In this document: piece by piece, positions 10,441-24,500 of the stretch | Position numbering within the stretch: position 1 is the first letter of the stretch | How the letters are laid out: the number at the start of each line of letters is the position of its first letter | Origin: Carposina sasakii | Lineage: Eukaryota > Arthropoda > Insecta > Lepidoptera > Carposinidae | DNA length: 64,000 nucleotides | Assembly: GCA_014607495.2 (NCBI GenBank) | Contig: CP053163.1 | Span: forward strand, 3,886,716-3,950,715 | Reading direction: 5' to 3' | Position numbers and translations under genes: made by a program | Notes under the pieces: model-generated | Seen by the model: only the letters and a program-made list of their open reading frames with translations | What the model was told of the DNA's origin: nothing | The model's database searches: none

Positions 10441-13400
10441 GTAAGCTCGCATTTTCTTTTCTTTTATTTTCATTTTTGTATTTTTTTCTCCTCTGTGATC
10501 TCTTGAAGATAGGTGGATGTTAGAATAACTGAACAAAGCTCTCTTTCAAAATGAAAAGTATCCGTACTGTAATATTTTGTAATTGGAGTATGTACCTTCT
10601 CGATTTTATATTCTGCTCTATCTGTTGTCCGCTACTTTGTACAAACTATAATACAAAATTGACTCAGTAATTAAGGCGCATAGAGGTAACCTACAAATAT
10701 AATACAATTAAAGTGACATTCGCGTATTAATTATCAGTTGGAATAGTCGGGAAGTGCGCCCTCCGTCACCCTGATTTCTCATAGCTAAGTAAAAATATTT
10801 TTTTGTTTCTTATACGAGTATTACTTTTTATTGTTATCTTTATGGTTTATTAATGTTTAAATTATTATTTTTTATTCATATTAAAGTGCCAAGGCTTGTA
10901 CATAGCACAATCGCCCTTAACACTGAAATCATAACTTCCCGTCTCAAGCTAAGGGTAATATAACAATGATTATGTAAAAAACCTTTTCGGCATCCCCTTC
11001 AGACGTGAAGGGCGCTTGTCGAAGGGTGAGCCCTTAGCTTCCAGCTTTGTGAATCAGATAAAAAGGTTCTTAAGACATGATCTATGTCAGCCGAGATAAG
11101 AATCGAAAATTCTTTACAATTTTTTTCTTAACAGTTTAAGCTTGGCTATAAAAATGATTGTAATGCTGTATTATTCATAATTACAAAACTATGGAGATAC
11201 CTTGTCTTTAGAGGATAATTAGGCCTGTAATGTGGTGACAATAAATTATGAATTGGTACTGTATTACACTCATCTCAAATACACAGGCGTACATACTGTC
11301 TCGATCTCAGCGCGGCGTGGGCGATAAGTTTATTTAAAAAAAATTATTGAACATAATAGAGAAAAACTACATACTTAAATTATTTTATAATTATCACCAA
11401 GGGTTTTTATAAAAGACGTCATGACATTGGATTACCAAATCTATGAATTTCCTGTGCTTATCTAACTATGTTGTGTTACGCTTAAACAAAATTTAAATGG
11501 CGTTTTTTTTTGTAGCAAGACTGACTGAGTTCAGTAAAATTCCTATTGCCAAGCCTCCAAATAAATGGTCCATACTATACGAATTCGAAATGTATGGGTA
11601 ATTCGTGGAATTCGTAGAAATTTGCGTTTACCCGTATTTGCATGTGGCGACAGGTGGGGTCCGACCGCGAAAATCGCGAGTTTTAATCCTGAGTATGTAC
11701 TTGGGATCAGTACTTCCCTTTTTTTACACCTGTAAAGTTGCATAACTCTACTTGTAGAATTTTATGTTTATGTGAAAATCAATTAACCGCTTTATTGATC
11801 TAAATCAGCAGTCGCAAAAAAACCGTGCATTTACTTGTGTCGAGGTGTGAAAACACTCATTGCTCAATAAGATAGTCAAGCCATGTGTTCATAATAAAAA
11901 AAAAAAGATTGTTAACGCCAGATATCAGGTAGAGTGGTCGATACTGACTTTAGTTTTAACATTTTGTTTCATCTGTCCCTTTCGGTCTCAGCCATTCACT
12001 GTGATACGGTCTGAATTGTCCTCATTATCTACATAATTCTAGTTTTTAATTGTTTTTTAAAAATCTGTTATCGATATTTTTGTTTTTCTCGGAGTTTACA
12101 AACATTTTTTGATGGTAGATACTCGTAGTTCATAGATTTTTTTACTCATACAGTGATTTACGTAACAAGAATTTCTTGAAGAGAAATACATATACAGGGT
12201 GATTTTTGGTCGTCAACGTTTCCGAAAACTACGGAATCTCCTCATCATCATGATCATTTTTCTCCATGGAAGCATACCTGGGAAGTGTCTGGTTTCCAAA
12301 ATATTAGGGTCCAAAGTTGAGTAAATAGACTGCGTTTTTCTGCATAAATGCACATAGACGCGCGTAGCAGGATTTTTTCACGAAAAATAATTAATATCTG
12401 TCTATAAAAAAATTAACATAAACACTAGACACTATAAATTTCGCACGATCAAGGAATTTAAAAAAAATTTTTTCCCAGCATTTTTTTTGGCATAAACTTA
12501 CTTTATTTAATGTATAGAATACGTACCTTTCGTTAAAGGTGGCCACAAAAAAACATCATGTATAGGTATTACACTCCAATTTATATAATCTTACCTATTT
12601 GTATAAAATATATCGAAAACCAATTAATATCGTAGGTACGAGCGGATTCAATCGTTATCCATTAATTTTATTGAATTTCAATGTCCTTCATTAGGCAAAT
12701 GAATTAAATGAGTGAACATTTAAGTGAAGTGGTCCAAAAAGAAGCTTGTGTTTTTATTTATTTTTGCTCTATTGACTCAGGTTATATAAAAACTTTGTAG
12801 TTCTATTTTAAAACCATCGAGGTTTTCATACATTATTTTATTCTTATTCTTTATTGCATATACACAATCATATAAATTTATTAAGAATTTTACACCAAAT
12901 TGACTTAAGATGTCTCATTTTCAACATGTTACCTAATACTCGTAGTATAGGCATTTCTACCTCTAAGTACTAATATTATGTTGAAAATGAGACATCTATT
13001 TTTGAGTCCTTATTAATAGACAATTTTACTACCTATATTAAAATGCATAAAACTATCTATAATAACGTTCCGTCATTGATCAGCAATATCGTGAGTCAAG
13101 CAAGGTCCTTCAATAAATTAGACATCGACAGTAATAATTATGTAGTTAGGTATAATGGGTATAAATTTATAGTGGGCATAATAGAGTGTATAATAATTGT
13201 CCGATTATCATACGTTCATAGTGCGATAACATTGCGGTGCAGTGAGCAATCTCTTTTAAAGACTCAACCCAATCATCATGCCGTAATAGGAAAGTGTCAG
13301 GCGCGTTGCGTTTCATGCACACAACGTATCTGCTACGGCATAAATCTCGACGAGTATTCCTTGCTGATTCGTTCATGAGACGTTACGGGTACCCTACATG

Positions 13401-16400
13401 GTTGTGGACGGTTAGTGACGGAATGTGCCAAATAAGGTCACACCAAAAATAATATATTTTTGCTCCGTGCATGATACGTTACGTGCCCAAAACGTTCCCA
13501 TTACGGTTCTGTGGGCATACTCCTTTATTGTAACAATATAGAAGACTCAAACATGTCAATGGTTTCCAGATGCCCAAATGACGACAAAAAAGATCCCCGA
13601 GGAGCCCGAGTTCGAGCGCCCTATAGGAAACCACACATTTTTTCTTGGCCGAGAAGCCGTCCTGGGATGTGCAGTTACAAATTTGGGCAAACATAAGGTT
13701 AGTATCCTTATTATTTTACTCGTATTGTAGACACAGATATTGAATACAGTTTAATTCATAAATTATACATTAAGGTAATCATCACTTACAATTTATAAGT
13801 TTTTTCTTTCTCTGCCTTGACATCTCCCTACTTATTTGTACTTAAATAAAAAGCCGGATTTATGTGATTTTGCAAGGCATACATATAGTTAGGTAAGGTA
13901 TACTTGTATGTAGGTGTAGCCACAGACCATTATATGAGTGTATCCAGTTGCTTGGCTGCTATTAAATATATAACCACAACACGAGGTTCATTAACTGAAG
14001 TTTATATAGATAGATAATACCAAAAGACGTAAGAATAACTAATTTATTTTTATTGAATATATGCCTCTGTTCTGCTACAAAACTAGCTCCATTGTTATTA
14101 TTAAATAAACTTCGTATATAAACAGTGGGTTAAATAAACTAACTACGAGATTAAACACTCTAAAATATATCCTCAAATTATACGGTTTTTGTAATTAAAT
14201 AAATTGTTTCAGTTGCATAATAAACAAATGTTTCATATGAAACAGCTGAAATTAATTGGTGAAGCTTTCACTGAATTTACTTCGCAATACTCGTGCACTA
14301 CGTAATTTTACCACGTTACTAACCGACACAATCGAATACACTTGGCCCATTTACATCGATTCGAGTTCGATATTACCTTTAATGATCAAAGTGATAGCAC
14401 TATCGCGCATTATAAAGCCCGCTGGCTATTATGTAACGACCTAACCATATACAAACCATAAATATATGTAACAAAAAGGGGTTATATTAAGCGAAATGCT
14501 ATAAAAATTGTCTACTACGACTATAAGGAATCTCTCCTCAAAATTTGAGTCTCAAATTTTGTAAATAGTATCTCTCCAATGGACTATTCTCATAGCATTT
14601 TGTTTAACATAACCCTCCTGTTTCACACTGTTATAAGAGCTTAATAGATCAGAATAACACGCAGAACAGTAGTGTTATAATAAATTAAAAGGACTTATTG
14701 GTAGTAAATAAGACTTTTATCAGCATCTCATGTGGTCATTAAAAACTTTAAACTTTTCGATCCTTAGTAGTAGATAAAAACTGAATCGCAGGCAATTACG
14801 ACTAGAAATTTATAAAGTTAAAACAGTTTCAGTCTATTATTTAGTATCCATCTGAAGCCTCGTTTATAGCTAAGAACTTGCCAGACCAACAACTTTAGTA
14901 GTTTACTTGATAAACGACTAGACTTAACTCTTACTTGACCTGACTTAGTTCAAGTAATAATATCGCCAATTTATTATTCAGGTGTTTGCAATTAAAATTG
15001 TTCTTTTAGTTTTGCAGTTTGTACGTTTCCTCGAGTCATATTTTATGCTTTATTTGGTTGCAGAAATATTAAGTTAAAAGGAATTTTAAGTAACAAGAAA
15101 TGTGTGATTAGGCAGGATATATCTGTCAAATGCCAATTTTTTGCCTAACTTTGTGCAACTTATAAACATAATTTAGGTAAATACTAGAGATGGGCCGACT
15201 AGTCAGGAAAGCTGACTATTCGGCATCATTTGTAGTCGGCGACTAGTCGGCGACTATTCGGGAAAATAAGCCGATTATAATCGACGCATAACAAATAAAA
15301 TTAAACATATAATTTGTACTTGTTTTGTAATTTCGAAACATTACCTAGAGTAAGTCTCTAAAATTATAGTCTTCAGTTTCTACTTTTGATAGGTATAACC
15401 TGCCAATAGGCTATTTGACAATTTATTGCAAAAATATTTACTTAAAAATCGGTAAATAAAAATGCATATTTTTTAACAATAGAATTATAACCTATAGAAA
15501 GTGTGTTCCAACCAAACGCAAGGCGAAAAAATAGACATAAAATATCGACTTGACGTATGCATGACATAAAATTAATGTTGCATTAAAAATGTTTTTTCCC
15601 TAGATGTCGGGAAATAGTCGATAAAATTATTATTGATGCTGAGAAGTATACTGATTTGCACACTCTTGTAGAATTATCGTGAAATTTAAATATATTAAAA
15701 GGAGATGATCGGACTTTTCCACATTGGTCCAAAAGTGTGACAAAAAAATACAATATTCTGTTAAAAATTGTCCCTCTGAATAATTTGTCATTATGTCAAC
15801 AAAGCTGTGAGGCCATTCTCCGTGGTTTTATTTCATTCAATAAAGGAAAGGACGATGCCCATTTTAAAGACCTAATTTCAATTAAACATAATATTATAGT
15901 AACAATACAGGATGATTTTTGGTCGTCAACGTTCCCGAAAACTACGGAATCTCCTCATCATCACGATAATTTTTCTCCATGGAAGTATACCTGGGAAGTG
16001 TCTGGTTTCCAAAATATTAGGGTCCAAAGTTGAGTAAATAGACTGCGTTTTTCTGCATAAATGCACATAGACGCGCGTAGCAGGATTTTTTCACAAAAAA
16101 TAATTAATATCTGTCTATAAAAAAACTAACATAAACACTAGACACTATAAATTTCGCACGATCAAGGAATTTAAAATTTTGTTTCAAAAATAAAAAAATT
16201 CCCAGCATTTTTTTTTGGCATAAACTTACTTTATTTCATGTATAGAGTACGTACCCTTCGTTAAAGGTGGCCACAAAAAAACATCCTATATGTATAGTTT
16301 TAAATAATTCGGTGAGAGAGCTTGCAGGTAATCCCACAATCAATCAAAGACAAAGTAGATCCAACTACTTTTACCTACAATCTGCATGTTTAAAAATAGG

Positions 16401-18477
16401 GTAAAATTTCACACTTATGGCAACATTTTGATTTCAATGACAGATAAAAAAATATGAAAATTTGATTGTGTATTTATTGTTTTATCAATGAAATTACGTA
16501 AAAACATCAAATATTTACCGGTGAAATGTGATGTTATTTATTTTCTTATGTTTTTGAGCATAGTTTTGGCAGGATCTCAGTGCACATTTCGTCATGGTAA
16601 GTCCTTTAGGTTGACATACACACGTAGCCACTGACCGCTGAGCACTGAATGACAGAGCCGCGATTGGTTCAAATTTGCACCCATAAAAATTCCTAAAATC
16701 GGCCTTCGGACTATACTTCTATAGGTTATAATTCTATTTTTTTAACTTTTGTCACGTGACACAAAACGCTCCTGATAGGTTGGGCTTATTCTGACGTCAC
16801 CAGCTTGTAAACCTTGTTTTTGTATTTACATTTATATGTATGTGAATGACATGTGCTATTACAGTGACAAATACAGGCAAGTGGTCTCACCGACTCCATA
16901 TTTTCAAAGCGTTTTTACACGCTTTTTAAATATTAAACTTTTATTTGATATTATTCAGTAAATAATTATAGTACCAGAATGTTCTTTCCCTCCCCACCCC
17001 TCCGTGATTTTTATTTTTATTTATTTTTTATGTATGTACCAGAATTTTAAAATACAACTTTTACTGGGTTTTTAAACCTCAACGGAAATATATTAAATAA
17101 ATTTTAAAAATCTGTGAAATAGCCTATTATTGAGGCATCAACTGATTGTGCATTAGGTATATTTTATGTGATTCGTCATACATGTCGTATTTGATTTTCT
17201 GCCTTGACCGCCGCGTGAAATGAGTCCCTGGCACTGGTTACATTTAACTTTTGACGGTTTATCTTCAACATCATCAGAGAATGTCCGCACACACTATTTC
17301 TTTTTCGACATTTCGTGATACTACAGACAGTACTTGTTTATTTATTTCAAATACATTTAATAATACCGACGGCGCAGCAAACATGAAACGAACAAAATAA
17401 AAATGTAAACAAACACATCACAACATGCTCAGCGGCAGGGCGGCCGCTTGTTGGCTAAGCCAAATGATGACGAAAAAGCCCGAATACTTCCGACAAGAAA
17501 TGATCGGCATTGCCGATTAGTTGGCCGACTAATCGGCAATTAGAAAACCGATTAGTCGGCTAGTCGGTTAGTCGGCAAATACCATAGTCGGCTCATCACT
17601 AGTAAATACCACCATCCCTAGTATTGGCAATCTTATCTTAAAAATGGAAGTGGCATGAATATGTGTTGCAAAATTTCCTTTAAGCAAGACATTATGCCAC
17701 GTCTATTTCACTAAGTTTCAATAAGTGAACATCAATAGGAACTAAGAATACACGTACAATAATCAAATATTTAGGAATAGTAGTTGACAGTCATTTAAAT
17801 TTTGGTCATCATATTGATACTCTGAGAAACCGTATTCGAAAATTAATGTACATTTTTAAAAAACTTCGATATATAGCGACTCCTAAATTAGTGAGAGAGA
17901 TATATTTGAGTCTTTGCCAGTCAGTGCTTACATACTGCATCTCATCATGGGGTGGTGCCTCAAAAACATACCTGGGTCCCCTGGAAGTGGCTCAGCGTGG
18001 TGTGTTGAAGGTAGCCACGGGAACCCCATTCCTATACCCGACCGTGCTGTTATATCAAACATGTAATGTACTTACTGTGCGCCAACTCTTTCTCCTTAGT
18101 GTTATTCTAAAGCAGCATAAAATCCTGGAATACAATCCACAGTATGTCTCAAAGCGCCTTAAGTATAAGGTATGTGACCAAGTGCATAATACAAATACTA
18201 CATTTATACGTAGATTCTTCTTATTCTTGGGCCCATTTTTGTACAATAAGGCAAACAAAGTACTAAATATATATCCATGTACTACAGTGGAAGCCAAAAT
18301 AAAAATAACAAATTGGCTAAAGACATTATCTTTTGAGGACACGGAGGAACTTATTACGGTTGTTAAATAGATAACTTCAAAGCCTGAACAGTAACACGCA
18401 CCTACTTACACACTCGCACATACTTACACACCACTCAACATACGCACACACCACACGCAGGCACACACACAAACATG

Positions 18478-18509
<32 letters not shown>

Positions 18510-21500
18510 AACACTTAATAATATTTTAGATTTAAATATTTTTACATTGTTCCTCATCACTGTACATACCTATAGATGTATAATTTTATAAATTTTATTT
18601 TGCTCATAATGGAGGTCTACTTTAAATCTTCTAGTATGAAGCTAGTACTTGTAATAACAGGGAAGAGCGCTGTATGCTGAAATACAGGCATGAAGCCTAG
18701 TTTAGCAGCAGATACTCTAAATAAAAAATATTGCACTAATCTCTAGCCATTAAGGGAAGATATCTTTAAGTTAGACTAAAATAATTAATTATTGTATATT
18801 CCCTACTCAAATATGTACTATATGAAACTTCTTGAATAAATAAATTATTATTATTATTATTAATACATAAAATCACACTTCTTTCCCGGAGGGGTAGATC
18901 TCCATTTGCTATGGTCGTCACATACCTCTTTCGCTTCATCTACTTTTATAATATTCTTCAACAAACAATATACACACATTAAATCATTACTGCCTGTATT
19001 AAGATTCTCACGAATTGCTTGAGTTCTGCAAGGAATTCTTAGCAACATTTTACACAACTCACATTACGTGTATACTCAGCTACATCAGTTGCAATGCGCG
19101 AGTAAACAAGTCTCAGGTTCTAATAACATGGGAACAAACGTTTCTGACCTAGTTTTATAGGAAAATACTGACATTACTTTAACAGCTGTTGGTATTTTTA
19201 TAAAGCTTTAGGCTTGTTCTTTTTTTACTGTGCAACTATTAGATAGTCGTCACCTACGGTGACGTAAAATAATTGGGGCTACTAACAACTTCGGTGAGAA
19301 GAACGTCTTCTTAAATCACTTCATCTTACTCAAGTTTGAATCAAATTACAGGATAATTTGTTTTTAACATTATACAATTTTATTTAAAAAATGTCTAAAA
19401 GTAAACACAAAACTGGGATTAAATAAAAAAAAAATCCGAATACAAAAAAGTCACAGAGAAAGACAAGTTTAAGTTAAAAGTGTAAGTTTTAATTTGCGAT
19501 ATACAAAGTAAACATTTAAATACACACAATTCTAAAACTAAGGTATATAAAAGTGGTTTTCGAGACCAAAACGATTTATGCTCGAGCTTTTATATAAGAA
19601 ATCGTACCTTGGGGTGGGGACCGTTGAAAATTGCAATTTTTGCGAAAAATTTGTTTTTCTGTTTTGTTTTATTTAAATTCACCTACATTTTATGTTTGGT
19701 AGCGGTTTTATTTTGGGGTACGAACGTAGAAAGTAACATATAAAAAAATGACAATCGACAAATGAGTGTTAATGCTTTCATGTCGAATAAAAGATTGAAT
19801 TTGAATTTCAAAAATAACATGTTGTTTCAGCATACATCCCTAGTTTCAGCGTCCAACTTTTTCTTGCAAGTGAATAGCTCTAACTTGAATCACTCGAAAT
19901 TCACATTGTACCAACACCAGTACATACTACAAGCGCTATAAACAAGAACCCATGTACACCTCATAAGTAATTCCGGCGCAATGTGCACCAAAATTTAATT
20001 CTGTTTCCTTAACCCCGTCCGTATACAAAGTGTGTTAAAATTCACTGCACAGTCTGCAAAGAAAGGTGCAGTTGGGCACGGAGGTAGAACGTCGAGGAAG
20101 TGCCCACAACATTTGTTCAAAGAAACTAGTATCATCGTTGCAAGTGACGTGTGAAAAGAGAGGTGGCTTTCACCATTGAAATGCTGTAAGGAGTGAGTCT
20201 ACCGCCGCATTTCAGGAAACTAGATAAAGACTGGTAATGAATCCAATGGGCAATGTTTCCGAGCTATTTATATTATTTATTACCTATGAACTGTTACCGC
20301 CAGGGCTTCATACGTTATAGGACGATTGTTAGATAGTGATTATTTTGTACAGCCCTATAGTGGTAGTTGTGGGTGTGCATTTCAAAATATAAAATTTGTC
20401 AATTTATAATATAAATTATTTTATGTTGCTTTCTTTTAAATTGTTACGGTCTGGCAGCATTAATATTTTAAAGCTATGTAGCCGCCAAAAATAATGTTAT
20501 TAATGGTTTTATTTTAATAGCCTCAAGGCTAATCTAGGAGAACTGTTCTCAGTTCTCCTTTTTTCCAAAATCAAACAATGTTCTTATAACATATCCTCTT
20601 CATTCCTCCTTCACGATTGGGCCTGATTTTCTGGAATTGTTATGCTGTGGCCGTTCCGTAGAATCCATACGAAACCGTGTAATGAACGTTAATGGGGAGA
20701 GAATTTCAAGTATGTCAAAAAAAATAAATCTGCGAATTTTGTGTTTTAACAATAATAATAATTATAGCCTTAATTGTTCGCGGACAAAAAAATAATTATT
20801 TTCATTTCATTTCCGAAAAATCTCCGTGGTTGGCTAAAAGGCAACAATTTTCTAGTGTTTTCTCAACAAATTCGCTTAAAAGTAACATTGGTTTAGTTGA
20901 TAATATGGCAATATTGATTTTACTTTAAAGTTTTCTTTTTATAGTCTGGTATAAGTTACTTCTATGCTGCTCTGGTTTTCTCAACAAATTCGAGTAAAAA
21001 AAAAATATTGATTTTACGTAAAATACTACAGTAAAAAAAAAAACTAAAATACTACAGCTTCTCTTCCCGGGCATACTGTACAAGTCAGTAGAGGGACAAG
21101 AGGGTCTTGGTGTTTTGTAGGCGATGGGCTGACCACCTGTCACTACTAACCGAACTTTTACATCTCAACTATACCCTCAAAATTAGCCAGAAATGGCACC
21201 ATGTGGTTCTATCGGCCCTTGGTGCTCTGCCTACCCCGTAAGGGATAAAGGCGTGATTATAATTATGCACGTATGTATGTAGAGGTTATGTGCTGATGCG
21301 GAGCTTCACTAGAATACATCAGCCGTATAAGTCGACTAAGGAACTCGGGCATTCTCTCAGGCCATGAGCTAGCAGCAACTTGTCACTGATTTACATGTGT
21401 TCCCTTTATGATAAACGTGGCTCTGGGATCTCCTTTACGATCCTGCAATCCTGGCTACCCAATTTTGGGAACACAGACGTGTGTATATGTATATAGTGAA

Positions 21501-24500
21501 ATTTATACAAAAAGTTCATGACATAGTATAATAATGTAAAAACTGACTCCTGTAACAAAATCCACAGTAAAATTTCACTTTGCAAGATTAAAAGTGTAAT
21601 GAATTTTTTATGACGGATTTTGTCTCGAAAGATGTGACTAAGTACAAAGAAAATTGACATTCTTAAAACGAAATAACTAAAAGTTTTTATATTAAAATTT
21701 TAAGTTTAATCTTGAGGTTTGAATTCAAACACGAATTTACTTGCTGCCTGGAGATTTAAGAAGTGTCATATGAATTTTGTTGAAAATTAAATCTGGCGAC
21801 GAATGAAAAATGTACACGACTTATTTTTAGTAACCTACAATGTAAATTATTTAAGTTTTTCCCATGGTAACTGAAGGTGTAAAAGGGGGGTATTGACGGG
21901 CCCACCTTTCTTTGTTTTCTTTATTTGGTATTTATTATACTTCTTCTTCTTCTTCAACCTATTGCAGTCCACTGCTGGACGTAGGCCTCCCCCAGGGCAC
22001 GCCATCTTATTTATTTACTAGTGGACGCCCGCGACTCCGTCCGCGTGGACTACAGAAAAAACAAAATTTATTTCACCCCCAAACTGGTAAAAATTTCAAA
22101 ATGCTAGAACAAACGATTTTTTGTTTCTTATGACGTGATATTTGACGAACTTGCATACTAACTTTCAACCCTTATTTCACCCCTTAGCTGGTCGAAATTT
22201 CAAAAATGCTAGAACAAATGTTTAATGATTTCTTATCAAGTGCTTAAATATAAAGTTTCATGGTTTTATCTTTTAAAATTAAGAAATCCCATACAAACTT
22301 TCAACCTCTATTTCAACCCCTTCATCCCTTTTTTTCGAAATAAAAAGTAGCCTATGTTCTGTCTCAGGGTCTAAAGATTGTCTGTACCAAATTTCATCAA
22401 AATCGGTTGCGAGGTTTAAGCGGGAAAGCGTAACAGACAGACAGACAGACAGACAGAGTTACTTTCGCATTTATAATATTAGTTGGGATTTATTATACTA
22501 TATGATCTTATTAATATAGTTAATTGCCAAGGCTACGGAATCGACAGTTGATTTGCTCACACCTATCCTATAGGAACACGAGTCAGATAGATTTGATTAC
22601 GTCAACATTAATAAAAGTAAAATATTGACATTCTACTATATGCCATTTTATTTATAGTCTTTCTCGTGTCGTTATATTTCTCACAAATGTTTCGTTTAGT
22701 ATGGTTTTAGTTAGATATTTTGGATCTTCAATGCTATGACCATAAGATAAAAACCACACTCTTGACCCAAATTTTATCCCATAGGGCGCAATGAAATTCT
22801 CCAAACATGGTGCATATCTATTACTTAGAATCAGGTAATTTTTTTTCCAGCTTGGCTGGCTTCGAGCCGAAGATCAGACGGTGCTGACAATGCACGATCG
22901 TACAGTCCTAGGAGCTCGCTACTCCGTCAGCTTGGATGCTCCTAGGTCCTGGCAGCTGAGGATCAGACCCTTGAGGGCCGAAGACCGAGGCTGTTACATG
23001 TGCCAGATCAACACACAGCCTAATATGAAATGGCAGATTGGGTGCATAGATGTCTATGGTAAGTCTTTGATGACTTTAAATTGAGGGATTTTCTGACAAC
23101 TATTAAAAGTTTTAAAAAAAGTACAAATCGCCTGGATAGATGGCGTGAGCGAATCTCCTACCCAAAATTCTGTATGGAGAGGTGAAGAGGGGGGAGCTAG
23201 GTAGGTGATTTTTATTCTTTATTGTACACAAAACACTGCAATACAGAGAAATATAAGTAACGGCCATCCATTCTTTACAGTTATTTTAACTTGTTAGAAA
23301 ATCCCTCATTATATTTATAATTGAACAGATAATTGAAAATTTTGAAATATATGTAACTAACTTAAAACTACTAAGGGCTGGCTATACCTAACTATTTAGA
23401 TTTATTTGTAATACATATAAGAAAGAATTGGTCATACGAGTAATATTTTTGGATAATATTTATAAAAAATTTAATTTATTTTAAAAATGAAAAAATAATT
23501 CAAAACATCGCAGTACAGGTTGTCGAGGAAGGCTGAAATGAGGTTAATGATGAAAAGATATGTCTTTATTTCTGTTAACGTAAGATTGATAGATAATATT
23601 TAATGAAATCTTGTGGGACGCAAAAGTTGATTTCCGTTGATATTTACAATTTGCATTGGATTATAAAACAAAGGGGAGCCTGTTTTCACATGAAAATATC
23701 TGAATTTCTTTATATTTTCCTCGTAATGTAAATACTCGTAAAGCTTACCCGTAGAAAGGTTAATATCCCGAATGGAGCTTGTGGGGTTAATTATGACCCC
23801 CCAGGGAGACCTCAATGTCCATCAGAATAGTACTTACTACGTAGTAGGCAAGTACAAAAAGACTATTACGTAGAGAGTTTGCAATGTGTACTATATCTTA
23901 ATTATACAAAATTAAACATTATATAAGCTATACACACTGTATAATTTAACACACATTTTACACATTTTGCTATCAACATGTCAAAAAGTCATGTTTAATT
24001 AAACATGCGGTTCATTAGTAGTCAATGTTTAAATCTCGTATTTTAGTATCCATATGAGAGATGTAGTACTGTGATCAATGTTTTAGTCAACGATTAAATA
24101 AATAAATGCAAAATAAATTTACGTGATTGAAAGCGAACAACAATATTCGATTAAAAAATATTCAATCAACTAAAACGTTCTATTGTTACGATGATTGATT
24201 TAGAAATCAAAGTTACGATTAACAGTACATTGTTAGCTATAATAAAACATAAATTAATGTTAATGTCGGCGACTAAATACATTTTAGTCACGCGATCTAT
24301 AGAATCTACAAAACAAATTAAATGTAGTACATAGATACACTGTTATGTGTTCTAGAAATGGGGTATTCTGAACTGAATGATAAGAGAAATACCACAGCCT
24401 AGTTTAGCATAGAGATGCTAGTAATTAGTAACAAGCTGCTAGTTTATCGCAAGAAAAAATGCCCAAGTTCGTTAGTCGACTCTTAAAAATACAACTGACT

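Larger units (their letters stand above)
10441..13569 (+). other. Intron 1 (3.1 kb)
   Basis: It contains a MITE-A copy (12191-12564) and a 20-bp perfect inverted repeat (12908-12997). The remainder is AT-rich with nothing recognised. Confidence 0.85.
13698..22850 (+). other. Intron 2 (9.2 kb)
   Basis: It splits Ig1. It contains a foldback MITE (14468-14632), the hAT element (15185-17601) with a nested MITE-A, a non-LTR retrotransposon 3' end (17729-18862), and interspersed repeats at 21055-21485, 21940-22010 and 22014-22488. 19060-21050 is AT-rich with only one hairpin noted. Confidence 0.85.

Noticed and set aside
13511..13696. Plus-strand frame with an ATG at 13511
   Set aside because: It covers exon 2 in the wrong frame; the frame joined from exon 1 gives the Ig1 sequence.
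15737..16033. 98-codon frame inside the hAT element
   Set aside because: Its last third is MITE-A sequence and the first part shows no transposase motif that I recognise.
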